DNA of 64,000 nucleotides from Corythucha ciliata (Eukaryota > Arthropoda > Insecta > Hemiptera > Tingidae): positions 46,562,001 through 46,626,000 of the forward strand of contig CM075943.1 in the NCBI GenBank assembly GCA_038030265.1, written 5' to 3'. Position 1 is the stretch's first letter, and each line of letters opens with the position of its first letter. The notes under the pieces are model-generated. The model saw nothing but the letters and a program-made list of their open reading frames with translations. It was not told the origin of the DNA and did not search any database. Shown in pieces: positions 1-12,000 of the stretch. Both the position numbers and the translations under genes were made by a program.

Positions 1-1178
1 ACAATAGTCCCTTAAATGGTGCTCTATGCTGTCTTTAGGAACTAAACTGAGCACACTTTCGTTCTTTCGAAGATGTCTGAAATAAAAAAAACTGTAATTT
101 TTTGTTTCAGGGATTCTCTAAATGCGTAGGTACCGCTTAATATTTCTGTGCCCACCCCCACTAGTCATCTTATTTGATGTTCCACAACCGTCCTCTCGAA
201 GCTCAATTCTTTGAATGACATTTTACACGTATAGAAACTTGTAGCATGACAACCTGGGCCTTTTTAGGCGTGTTGGTTTGGTCATGGCGAGCAAAAAAGA
301 TGTAATTAGCGTTGTTTTAGCTTGATTAGTCGTGGGAATACATGAACAAAAGTAGCAAAAGTGAAGGCGGTTGGCGCACGACAAAAGGATATATATTAGT
401 GTACATTTTAAATTATCAAATTTCTCCGTAAATATTTTACGTTTTAGAGAAAATTACTTGTTTAATACCGACAAAACCGTGTTTTTAAAGGGCATCAGGA
501 AGATAATTTAATTAAAACAAGTATTAGATGGCAGGGGGGGGGGATGAAATGTGTATATGTATGTAGGTGGCGATTCGGACCTTACAGTGTTACTAGTCGT
601 GGAGGGGAGAATTCAGCTTATTAGTATCTGGTCGTGTTTTTGAATTGTGTTTTTTTATTCAAATAACTCAATAATTATTCTGTACTCGTAGAATCTCGGG
701 AGCGTCTTATACTTGCCCAGCTGGCCAAGTGCTTACAACAAATATTTCGAAATAAAGAGGATTTTCGCCTCAGATAACTTCAGAATTCATTTAAGATTTG
801 TTGGATAAGTGCCACATAATTTATCTGCCTTGTGCATTATTTAAAAAAGAAAAAAGAAATGACTTCCAACTCCCTCCTTCAGCCATCCCCTAATCATTAC
901 CAATTCCTGTGAGCATTCTCGAAAAAGAGAACGAAATCATTTTGGTTATTATCCTCTTCTCGTCTGGTATAAAGGAAATGACCTGGCTATATAAAAGTAA
1001 GATGTATCTCGTAAGAAGGGCAAGGTCAGACAGGAGAAAGTTTGTATCACGTTACATCACGCAAACATTTTCAAATTACCTAAATGCAAGCTTCTGTATG
1101 GATGCCCAAGGCAATACTTTAGAGTGTTCATTATATTTTGCATTTTTGTTGGGTGGGGGATGAGGTGGAAATGCGTTT
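1..1178. other. Intergenic, no gene recognised
   Basis: AT-rich sequence with no open frame that resembles a protein and no clear splice-site-bounded exon. A run of about eleven G sits near 533-543. I see nothing else to annotate. Confidence 0.6.
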
Positions 1179-1550
1179 AAGCGGGAGTTGTACATGTGTT
1201 TACTCGACCCCCTCCAACCACACCTCGCCAACTCTGCATTACGTAAATTATCGCCGTATTTCTGCACCAATCCTGGATTTCAATGTCTCATTGAAATCTT
1301 CAGGAAATTCCGCACAACCGTACGATCTACTTTTTTCATATTTCACCCCTAAAATAACTGTAAAACCCACATAAACTTTTACCTTCTTGTAAATTCACAC
1401 TTATTTAGGAAAGCAAGATCGTACGGTTGTGCGGAATTTCCTGAAGATTTCAATGAGACATTGAAATCCAGGATTGGTGCAGAAATACGGCGATAATTTA
1501 CGTAACGCCGAGTAGGCGAGGTCCGATTCGAGGGGGGTCGAGGAAACACA
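1179..1550. repeat. Foldback element, family A copy 1
   Basis: Two long arms are inverted copies of each other. The left arm runs roughly 1195-1330 and contains CTGCACCAATCCTGGATTTC; the right arm runs roughly 1417-1550 and contains its reverse complement. Ends carry TGTGTTTACTCGACCCC and its near-complement. Related copies lie at 54.8-55.6 kb with a fragment at 56.5 kb, so this is a dispersed family, probably a non-autonomous DNA transposon. The right end abuts a TTTA repeat, and I see no clear target duplication. Confidence 0.85.
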
Positions 1551-1590
1551 TTTTATTTATTTATTTATTTTATTTATTTATTTATTTTAC
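1551..1590. repeat. TTTA/TTTTA microsatellite
   Basis: Simple repeat of TTTA and TTTTA units directly next to the right end of the foldback element. Confidence 0.9.
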
Positions 1591-3760
1591 AGGATTATTT
1601 ATCATTACATTTTTCACATTACCTTACAATATAATTCTTCTGCCAGCTCCCATTAAGAAACCTTGTGTTGGGAGCTGGAGCTCACATGTACATAACTTCC
1701 CCTTAGCGCTGATTTCCGGACTCCTGCCCTTCGCGAGACGGTTACCGCCACTGCTGAAGGCAGACTAACAGCAAAAATCACCTTTAGCTTAGCCAGGATA
1801 CTGATGTCTTAGCAAAAATCACCGGTTGGTCCCCTGTCGTGACTGCGTCACATTCCAATTGGTGTGTTATTATTATTATTATACTCATTGCCAGGCCGAG
1901 GATCTCGTCTGAACAAACCGTCAGAAGAGGACTGTAATGGTGTAATTGAATAGTCCTCTTTTGCTTAAATATTAGCAGTTTCCCAGACGTTACATTGTTC
2001 GTAGTCCTAGTTCGCACTTTCAGTTTCGTAACCGAGGTAATAGAACGCTTTTTCTGAGAGAATAGACCATAGGCGGATCTATGAGGGGGAGGGGTAGAAT
2101 CCCTCCTCCTCTGAGTTCGTCAAATAAGAATAACTCTGAAAATGTGGGACGAGAGGGATGGGCAGGGGTTTAGTTTACCCTCCTCCCCATGAGAAAGGTA
2201 CCAAACCCACCCTTACATTAGCCCCCTGTTTTATGATCCACTTGTCTAGCTTCAGGGCTCTGGAGACTGTTTACCTAGCTCTGGTCCAACCCAAGTGGTC
2301 ATTTTCTGAGTGGAAATGGCGGACTATTCAGCATCGCATTCTCATAGTGAACTATACTTATTTCTCTGCCAATCATTCGGTTTCTTGGGCTAAGTGGATA
2401 AGTCTGTATGTATTGAGTGGTGACAAATGACCTGAATCTGTGGTCCTTGGAGCTAAATACTTCTGGGTCTACTAAACTAAACTGATGAGTTTCCGGGCCA
2501 AGTTGGTGAAATTGAAAAAGTTTATTTATATAGACAAGTTCTTGAGGTTGTGAGAATATAGAATTACCTATGTAGTACTTATATGTGGTGGGTTGATCCA
2601 AGCAATCGGATTCAGAGCCTCAATTTGCAGTTTTAAAGGCAATTATGGTGTGATATTTCAAGTTTCGTGGGTGCATTGACAATTCCGATCCAACTGAGTT
2701 TGGAAGACTCTTCCTTCTGTGGAAGATCTTTTCTTCCCAATTATGTACCTAATAGCCATACTCGAGTCATGGAAAATAAACGGGTTGGCAGGCGTAAGAC
2801 GGAATTATTACGCTGTCCTAACGTAACCACTAATTATTGGAACCGGTTTTTGATTATTTTTGTTGACTCTTGGGAGAAAAGTCATTTATATTTTAATTTA
2901 ACTGCAACTATAGGTCAATTGCTAGACTTCCGCTGGCATAATCCTCGTAATTTGACCCCTTTGTTAGGGATAACCATTTAACATAAAAACTTAAATTTCA
3001 CTTTCTAGTGGCACATCCTCTCTTCGTGAATAAGTTGTTTTTGTCTCTAATCTCTCTTGTCTTCAGAATAGATTATACCGACGTCCTCGGGAGAATAAGT
3101 TTTATAATAAGGCAATACTTATTACTTGTGCTTTTCATATACTTTTTGTGCTGTTAATTTTGACGTGTCCTATTTGTACAAAGCTGTACACTAATGGAAA
3201 GAAAAAGAAAGAAAGACTGAAGTATTTAAGGTCATACTGTGTTTCTCTTTTGAAATGGCTATGAAAAATATGTAAGCCCTCGGCAGGAGGCTGGCCACAA
3301 ACACGAAAAACTGAGTGCTATTGTGTAATATATGGAGTGGTCTCGGCTCGTATCTAAGCGTATTGAGATGGCTGTTACCGTTACGAAATAATCCCTTTTT
3401 GGGGAAAACAGAGATGAAAAAGAGTCTATAGTAAAATTGTTCACGCTGGATTCGAGGTGGTGAATGATGAAATTTAGTGAAGGTCAGTGACAAAATACGG
3501 TGGCAAAATGTATTTTTATTTTTTTTTTTCTATTTTTTTGTACTTTTTTCTTTTTATAAAATATCACCTACGTAAAAGTAGCCCTCACTTTGAAAATAAT
3601 CCTCGAAGATGCGAAAGTTCAGTTTAAAAAAATAAGTATATTTTCAAAGTGGAGGCTTGAGACCCGTTTTGTCGTTGTTGCGCGTTTTAAAGGTAAAAAG
3701 AAGTCACGTCCGAATATTTACAAGGGGGCGGGGTAGTGAAATGTGTAAAGGCGATTTCGT
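1591..3760. other. Intergenic, no gene recognised
   Basis: No coding region could be supported. The right-hand part is the 3' flank of the cuticular protein gene on the minus strand. An AATAAA on that strand (TTTATT around 3515-3520) is a possible but distant poly(A) signal for it. Confidence 0.5.
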
Positions 3761-5369
3761 TCAGAAAGGAACTCCGTAGGATCCCGATGGGCGGGAGGGG
3801 GCGCCATAGCTCGAAGATGGGACGGAGTAGGATGAGCTAGGAGCGCCGTAGCTTGAGCTGGGGGCGTAGTTGTAGCCACCGCCGCCACCTCCAGACTGGG
3901 TCTGTTGGAATTGAGCAACTTGAAGAGCCTGTTTGACACCTTCGAGATCGACTCCGACAACGCGGCTGACGTAGACTCCACCAGAGGGAACGCCGTAGCT
4001 GGAGCTAGGGACGCCGTACGACGAGCTTGGAGCACCGTAGGATGAGCTGGGGTAACCGCCACCACCACTGCCCCCGACGGAGTAGCTGGACGAACCAGTG
4101 GAGGCTTCGTCTTTCAGAATGATCTGTCGAACTTGCTCGAGAATGGCACCGTCAACGTATTGCCCTTCGTTGGTCGAGGGGCCTGGCGCGACGGCGACAA
4201 GGGCACCACCACCACCACCGCCGCCGCCTGAGTATCCACCGCCTCCCGAGTAGCCGCCGCCACCGCCAAATGAGTAACCACCGCCGCCGCCACCTGAGTG
4301 TCCTCCAGATGGTCGGCTGTAGCTGTATCCGCCACTGACTGGTGGCTCAGCACTTGCTACAGCCAGGGTTGCTACCAGACACTGAAAAAAAAAAAAAAAA
4401 AAAATCAGAATAACACAAAAAAAAGGAAGCTGGAACCCCTTTTCTTAATGTTCAACGTATTATGTGCAGTCCTTCACATTCGTTAATTACACGAATCTCA
4501 CAGTCAAAATTCCTTCTCTCGGTAGCGATAGCCTAACAAGAGAAAAGTACTTTGCTCTTAGCAACCTCATAAATAGGAAGAGATAGAAAATATACATCCC
4601 CGCCCCCCTTTAGTCCGTGGTTTATCTGACACTTTATTGACAGCTTAGAAGTACATAAAAGAAACATGTATAATTCGTAACGAACGTCCCTCATAGCTTC
4701 GGGGAATTTTCTCACTTTCACCTTTCGAGTTTTTTTATCCGGAGAAAGAACAAAGTATGATAACGGTTACATAATTACTGAAATGTATTCGTGATGTATA
4801 CCCTAGAGGTTAACGTGTACTCTTATGACGGTACCATCATTCCCACACTCTCCCTTCCCTTGCTCTACCAGAATGATGTGCAAATTTCACTGATGTCCGG
4901 GACTGATATTGTTCCTAAAGTTTTAGAGGCTTTCGCGGAAAATTTGACAACACATTTTTTAAGGGATGTAGCTTCCAGGATATGTTTAAACTACCAAATG
5001 TTTAAGGCCCGTTCACAAGCTCTATGTTTGCGTTGTGTGGAGTCTATGCAACCAAACAAATTTATTCCCTCGAAAAATGAAGCATTTTGATAGGTTGAGT
5101 AGACACCACACAACGAAAACATAGAGCTTGTGAACGGGCCTTTAAAATTTATTTGGAGAAATACCGAAAATTCGCGTATTGGACATGAAAATACGTGAAA
5201 GAATAAATTAGCGCGTACACGTTGACCACATCGAAGCAATTGCTTTTTAACGGCTTTACTGTTCAGAAAACAAAAAAATCCCCGAAAACTCCAGACTGTC
5301 TTCTTTTCTGTTTATTTTGCACTTTTTTGAAGTCGTGATATTCGTACTCACCCAAGCAAATGCCCTCAT
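3761..5369 (-). CDS. Glycine-rich cuticular protein with SSSYGAP repeats
   Basis: A two-exon gene, join(3761..4381, 5352..5369) on the minus strand, 212 aa. Exon 1 encodes only MRAFAW and ends at a GTGAGT donor. Exon 2 follows a TTTCAG acceptor and continues in phase, giving the signal peptide MRAFAWCLVATLAVASA. The mature part has Gly-rich GGGGGYS blocks (about residues 28-65), a short acidic segment around YVDGAILEQVRQIILKD, and repeated SSSYGAP/SSSYGVP motifs. A second non-repetitive stretch is VYVSRVVGVDLEGVKQALQ, and the tail is Tyr/Ser/Pro-rich, ending SYGVPF. Such repeats are typical of arthropod cuticle proteins of the pro-resilin-like kind. I see no chitin-binding Rebers-Riddiford domain, so it is a low-complexity structural cuticle component rather than a standard CPR protein. 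A TATA box lies about 70 bases upstream of the ATG. The intron holds a small transposon. Confidence 0.88.
5006..5141. mobile_element. piggyBac-like MITE, copy 1 (TTAA target)
   Basis: A 136-bp element inside the cuticular gene intron. Its terminal inverted repeats read GGCCCGTTCACAAGCTC at the left and the reverse complement of AGGCCCGTTCACAAGCTC at the right, followed inward by a shared CTATGTTT-CGTTGTGTGG. TTAA sits immediately outside each end (5002-5005 and 5142-5145), the target site used by piggyBac transposons. There is no transposase. A second copy lies at 51520-51653. Confidence 0.85.
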
Positions 5370-5433
5370 GGTTGATATTAATCCACAGGTGAAAACGGGT
5401 GAAAGACTGTGTTTGTTAGTAAGGGGCTGATGT

Positions 5434-5441
5434 CTTTTATA
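5434..5441 (-). promoter_or_regulatory. TATA box of the cuticular protein gene
   Basis: TATAAAAG on the minus strand within GGGTATAAAAGACATC. An initiator-like CAGTCT with its A at 5408 lies 33 bases downstream, and the ATG is 39 bases further. This spacing fits a focused TATA promoter, as expected for a strongly and stage-specifically expressed cuticle gene. The start site is inferred. Confidence 0.75.
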
Positions 5442-8363
5442 CCCCCTGCTTGATCTCCGTCAAGAGAAGGGTTAAAAAGAGCCATCGCGAGGGGCTCCCA
5501 GGAGAAGGAACTCCCCAAAAAAGCGAGGAAAAAAAAGGCTCTTCATCTTGTATGTTTCGCTAGTGTCATCAGGGGTTTTTAAGGGGAATAATCTGAGGGT
5601 ACAAATGTATTTTTTTCACGGATAATTTGCGGAGGGAATCTGCCTTTCGCGTTCATAATTATTCTGCCTAAATTGTGGAATTAATTTTGTTTACATTGGA
5701 CTTGGAAAGGATATTATAAAGTGACAAATTGTGCAACTATAGGCTTTCTAGGTTTTCCACCCTTCCTCAATTGCTTAACAGCGGGCGCCGGATGGAAAAG
5801 TTGTCCCTAGGAAGGCTGAGGACTGAGGAACCCTTTTCTTAAACGCAACAGGCCTCCTGGCGTATTAACGTCAGATTGTTTGATGTCTCAGTACCGCCAC
5901 CGCCGCCCAGCACTAGCCTAGATAGCCAGACCAGAAATTTCCTGAATGTTGCACAGAAGTTTCGGCCTCATTCTCTTAACTTACTCGGTCCTGGTCCTGG
6001 CTGTCAGTCCGAACAGAGATAAAAAAAGAAGAGCTGGTGGACCGCTTTTCTAGGGACGGAGGTGCCAAGCTCACGTCTCAGTTTTCACGCTCTATAACTC
6101 ACAGATTTAATTCCAATTTTCGACCAAGAAGATGTTTTGACTCAAGGACCTCACTATGAGCAGAAATAGTAGATTTTCACACATAATTTTACCGTCCGTT
6201 AACTATGGCAAAGTCATGTGCTCTCGGATTCATCAGTATCGCTCCCTCCCTCCTAAAGCCAGAAATGGGAGCTAGTGAACTGGCCAGTTTATCTTGCTCT
6301 GGGGCTCAATAAACTTCAGTGCTTGTGCTGAGAGGGTAATCGTCAACTGGGCTGAGCCTGGTAATCAGGGTCTGGGGTTAACGTGTCTTATGATCTCTGG
6401 ATTTTGGTGGCTCAAACAACCTCCTCCCCTCCCACTGCACAAGCCTTGAGTGAATTTCTATGGACCAGCTATATTTTGACGAGCAGTACACCCTCGGGAG
6501 TCGGGACTGACAGGCGGAGGAGTGTATCTGAGTAAATTCTTACCCAACGGCTTATCAATCTCAGATACGCTTTTCTGATTGCAAGCCCTTCGATGGGAGA
6601 GCGGACGCGCCTACGAGGAGAGCCCCATATGCCCTAGCTAATAAAACTACATATTACTTTTTAAGGTCAAACGATCTGTGACATCGCCAAAAGGGGTACT
6701 TTTCAAGAATCATCAATTAATGACCACACCAAGCTAAATTCTCTTCAGACGAAAACCAACTTGCGACCTATATAATTGCTCAACTATTGTTTATTCGCAA
6801 CGTGAATTTTCCCCCGATGATTGATTTTTTCCCCTGGCTTTTTTTTTTTTAACTTTGGAAAAGAAACTATTTACTTGACGGAGTAGGTATTCACTTTTAA
6901 CAATGAGTACATTTTTTCGCAACAGTTTTGGAAAAAATCTGATCCGCTTGGGTTTAATGTTTATTCTCATTTACACCTGTCAATTTTAATCCGTTCACCC
7001 TTAATTCACGATAGGAGAGAAAAACATCTATCAAAAAAGTTGTATTCAAATTGTCATCTCTTAGATAAATATTCGTTAGCTACAAAGTGGATGTTTTTTG
7101 GTCATACTGTAAATAAAGCATGCAGCATAAAGCTTAGGGGAGACAGACAATATGTAGGCTCCTACGGCTACAGCTTTATGCATTCTTGACTCACTAACCC
7201 TCGTAGCTTAAGCGCTTCTACAAACAATTTGCATCCTGTAAATATTTGGCTTCAAGTTGGGGGAGGGGGATAAAAAAAAGGGTTTTCTGAACATCGTTAT
7301 TCGAAATTGAAGTCTCGAATGAAGAACGACCTTTTGAAAGGGATTGCCGTGAAATTATTGTCTAACTTTCTTTTTTGTTCACTCCTGAAGCGGTTTCTTG
7401 ATTTGTATTCAATCACTGATTGCAATTTATCATCGAATGGTTAATTATAATTAGGTACCTAATGTAATTAATTAGGAATATTCAGGATGGTATTTCATAC
7501 TTGAAGCCAATTATGATAGAATTCGCCGGCTCGTAGATGAAATTTTGAGCTACTGGGCAGCAACCAAAAGACAAAGCTCTAGAAGAGTTTGCCCCAGTAC
7601 CTACCTATGTAATTTTGTTCCAAAAAGTGAGTATTTCACCAACCTATGAAATGGACTTAGTTATAGCTCCAATTGATGAGAGTTATAAAGCTAGAAAACG
7701 GGCTATTCGTCGACAGTATCCCCCCCCCCCCAAGCCATGGCCAACGTCTTCCGGTCTAATATCCATGGTTGCTCGCCTTAAAAACAGATTATTTATACCC
7801 TCGAAAACTAACTGAATCGTCCATATTATTGCGCATATGTGTGGTTACTGTTATTGAATGGAAACTCCCAGCTTTTTCAGTGCTTTCATCCCCTTTACGA
7901 ACAGGGCTAACCGTGACCAGCCTTATTATGCCATTGTGTGTGTGCCGGTGATACACGGCTTTCCTTCTCAAGGTCCCTCGCTTGCCTTCATTTTTCCGTC
8001 TTTCAGTTGGAAAAACGTTGTGGAGTTAGTCTTGGGGGAGGGGGGATTTAACAATCCCCTTTCACGCGTGTCACAAGAGAGGCCCATTTCACTCGCGGGG
8101 TGCCCACAATTGGCAATTATTTTATTACTTGACTTTTTTTTTAGGACTAGACATTTTTTTAGTTTTTATTGGAATTGTGCAGCTTATTATTATGAACCAC
8201 TTGAGCACTAATTGGGTGTCTCAAGTTTCTTTAATGTTTCATGTTTTTCTTAATTCCAGGTTCTTTTTCATTTAATCCTTCAAGCTCTACGTTTCTTAAT
8301 GGGACGTGTTGCCACTCAGTGTAATTATTTCCTTTCTACCTACAGTGGTTTAGTCAACGTCCT
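5442..8363. other. Intergenic, no gene recognised
   Basis: Open frames here are short and lack recognisable motifs. A C-run lies at about 7720. The left end should contain upstream control DNA of the cuticular gene. Confidence 0.5.
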
Positions 8364-9077
8364 TTACGGCCAAAAGTTTAGCATTTTTTCTCCTTCGTTC
8401 CTTCTTTTTAGCTCTTTTAGTCGTTTATCATAAATCATCTTCCTAATTTTACGAATTCGACTACCAAATGAAAGATAGTCGTGGAATCGACTCATATAAG
8501 TGTCATTCCAGTTTAAATTTCTCCCCAGAGGCTTGTTCAATCCATCGACCATTTCGATTGTCTTTCTTGGGCTGTGATCATTTGTAATCGAATTTAATTC
8601 ACGCGAAGTCGCCGTAGGATTTTTAGTTTTCTTTTGAAGTTTGAGCAAACGAATCGCTTGCTCTAAAATTTGAACGATTTCATCGTCGCTGGTCGCTCGA
8701 GTCTTATTCTTGGGCGGCGGTTGGCTGCTGCGCTTTGTCGGAAGAATGGTAGCCGCGTAGTTTTTGAGTTCGATCAGTTTTGACGGATCAACCAATTTAT
8801 AAACGGGATGATCGTCGGTTGTCGACTTAATTCCGCAGGGTTCGTAGACATTTGGACAGGGCACAAAAACCGGTTTGGCTTTTGAATGAGCTTGATGATG
8901 GGTGATGGTCCATTCCTCTTGTCTAAGTGATGAGACCGGCATACAACCTTATAGGGCCCCAAAGCCCCAAATTTGTATGTAATGGATTACTCGTACAGTG
9001 CGCGAATAATTAGCATTAAGGATGTACTCACTCGAGAATAAAATTACAATGAACAACCTAATGAGGAAGCCTGGCAT
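8364..9077 (-). CDS. Small secreted protein, function unknown
   Basis: Two exons on the minus strand, join(8364..8947, 9032..9077), give 209 aa. Exon 1 encodes the hydrophobic start MPGFLIRLFIVILFS and ends at a GTGAGT donor in phase 1. Exon 2 continues in frame (SCMPVSSLRQEE), so a signal peptide of about 22 residues is formed across the junction. The acceptor CCCTATAAG lacks a good pyrimidine tract, which is the weakest part of the model. The mature protein has two Cys in PCPNVYEPCG, a Lys-rich middle, and a basic C-terminal third with RIRKIRK and KRLKELKRR. I do not recognise a family. Basic cleavage sites would allow a peptide-precursor reading, but no classic amidated Gly-Lys-Arg peptide is visible. 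Confidence 0.6.
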
Positions 9078-12000
9078 CGACGCTGTTTTAGTTGTGTAGC
9101 AACGTTTTTTTTTGTTTTGTTTTGGAATTCCAGTTTTAATCTAATCTCCTTGTAATAAATACCTCAGGATGATCCCATAGACATACTAATGTTGTAACCC
9201 CTTTGGGGCATCCGTACTAGAATAGGGAGAGGAACAATTGTCAGGCCGCCTCCTTCACCAACGACTCACCACCGCTCCCTCTTGTAGACTCTCTTTTCTA
9301 CGACTTATATACTTGCACCATCCACCGTGACCATCTTGGTCAATACACTGTTACATTGTTCTCGTTATTCTGAATATAAAAAAAAGAGACTGTGCGAACA
9401 CCGCTAGAGGTAATGAAATCAGGACCTTCGTGCAGCCCCCGCCGTGAACTAGGCACACGCATTTCCATTCTTTTGCTAAAGAAAAAGCTTTAAAGTTTTT
9501 CAACTTCCTTTAAGTCGAGATTGAGTCAAGTAGACGAAAACCCTCCTGGTGCCCCGTCAAGTGGTTTTTTTTTTTTTTTTTTCCTCGGTAGGTCTAAACA
9601 CCCACACATGCTTAAAGAGTTATCGCCGTCGGCATTGCTTGTGCCATCTATTTGATGGCCGTGTCGTAAGCTCGTTTAATCCCCATCGTTTGGGGGAGGT
9701 GTCTACATTAATTTTAGCCATGCCATATTAGTGTACTCTCAACCTAAGGACTCGGTGCCTGATGAATGTCCCTGGTTTCCAAGGCTTGCTTCCTATTCCA
9801 GCTTCGGCGGGCACTATAGGGCATCGAATTATCAGCCATCAACAATTCCTCTGATTTCATTTAGATGATCAGCTGTGCTCATATTAGGCTCAGAGCTACA
9901 ATGTGCATGATCACGTTTACGCGATGCCAGTCCCATACCGCACAGCACTAGGCTTCAAGTTACGTTATGAAGAATAACTAGGAATCTTGGAGTCTCGAGG
10001 CATCTCAATAGTATTAGGTGTTTTTAGGGGACCGATTAAGACACCTAATGAAGAATAACTAGATTTCGCGGTTTTTCTTATGGGATTTTTCACGCATAAA
10101 CTCAGGCATATTTTCCCCTTATTTTTCAGATATTTGTATCGACCGATACAATGTTAAAACTGTACAACGTTTTTTCGGACGCCGTTCTCCTCTATACAAG
10201 TACTGTACCTATGTACAATCAAATTAAGTATTCCTAAGCGACATGCGTGCTTCGACCCGGAAAACGCCAAAAAGTGCGAATATCATCAGGATGATACCTA
10301 TAATGGTTAAAACCTATTTCTCATGGTCCCATCTAGTGACGTAACTTAAACTCGAAAAGAGTTTCATCCATGATAAAAAAATAAAGAAGAAGACTGTAGG
10401 ATCATTATTTGGACACGTTTCAATGCAATTGTCTAGTTCTTTCCACCCGACATTTTTTTGCGCAATTTTTTCCTCTTTTTGAACATGACAAAACACAATC
10501 AGACGCTTTTTTTCCTTTATGTTATCCGTTGTATTTATTTACTAGCAAACGCACGATTCATTGCAGCAATGTTTCTCTTCTCTCTTGTCCCACCCCCTCC
10601 CAGAAAATCCTCTGAATACAAATAATACGTGAATTCACGCTCTTTGGTGTTCTTGCTCGGGGCAGAAAAATAACAAGCTGATTCATTCATGAATCGAAGG
10701 TGAAAAAAGGGCGATTTTTGGCGATGGGGTTGGGGTTCAGACATTCACTTTTTATTAATATTTTGTTCCGATGACGATGTTTAATTTTATGGTTGTGTTG
10801 TCATTTCGACTTGCTTTTTTTACTAGGCTTTGGTGGATTGGGAGTGAGGGTGAGGCGCCGTTTAACCTTGGAGAAAGCACGTTATCTAGTTGTTACTTGA
10901 CGAATCCCACAAATTAGGCCTTTTCTGGCGTTGAAAATTTATTAAGCTGTTGAGTAATCTAATTAGACCTTTTTGGAAGGATTAATCCACGGAGTCCACG
11001 GAATAAGAATGTCGTTAAAGTCATCCTTTTTAATTGATGCATTCAAGTGGCGCGTGGTTACCCGGTATCCGCGCCCCCATATTATATTTTTCGATGTATT
11101 CTATAAATATTGAGTTGGTACTTGACACGCGATTATGAATTGTTACGTAATGAATTGAAGAAAAAGAAGAAAACGGGAGGTCAGATGTGATGTAATAATC
11201 GATGAGGACTTGAAGACCAATTTTAGGACAAATCTATTGAAATGAAAGGTACGCTGAGGTAGCCTGCTGTTTGGCAGTGCTTGCCTATAAGAAATGCTGC
11301 AAATATAAATTCGATTGCCGGAAAAATGACTCCTCTGCTCAGTTTCATTATAAAAAACAACTTCCCTCGCTCCCACCCATTCCGTTTAGAACTAGGCGTA
11401 TTCCTGCGTTTGGCGATGGTGGAACAATAGCTTTTAATTTGTTTTATGTCTACCTAAACGTCCTTATCTCCTCAGACAGTGCGTAGAAATACCAAGGGGG
11501 CGACGAATACCCTGTAAGCCTCCCTTCCCGCCAAAGGGGTGTCCTCTTGTTCACTGCTGAAAATCGAGCAAAAATAATGCCGTAAAGGGCTCGTACTCAT
11601 GGTGACAGTTTTCGCAAGCGTTAACTGTCACGATCACTGTCCTCGAATATGTTATGAAAGCTGGTTCTGAACGACTCTTTCAAGAGACAAAATTTGAAAT
11701 TGCTTGCAAAATCTAAGTACTTGAGTAATTTTTTTAACGTCCCGCAGATTAAAAAAAAAAAAAAAAAAAAAAAAAAACAATGTAGGCTTCATCTCTCTGG
11801 CGAAGCTTGAAATTTCTCATTTAAGGAGGAAAAAAAAAATCCTTTCAAACCAAACACTCACGCGGAAAACAAAGCCGGGAGGTTGTATAAGTAAACAGAG
11901 AATCCACCATGTTCCTCCTATCCAGTCGCTTTAGAGGCCGGAGGTCAATCGACAGCGGTCATCCTCCCTCTAGACATTTCTCTGACTTTCTCCCGAAATG

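Noticed and set aside
3718..4353. Ala/Thr/Pro-rich and Val-rich frames on the minus strand
   Set aside because: They are the other reading frame of the cuticular protein exon; the spliced frame with signal peptide and SSSYGAP repeats explains the DNA better.
7615..8211. Overlapping short frames on both strands
   Set aside because: No conserved motif or splice structure, and a C-run inside one of them.
11600..11632. Small hairpin GTGACAGTT/AACTGTCAC
   Set aside because: A 9-bp stem of this kind is expected by chance and has no associated features.
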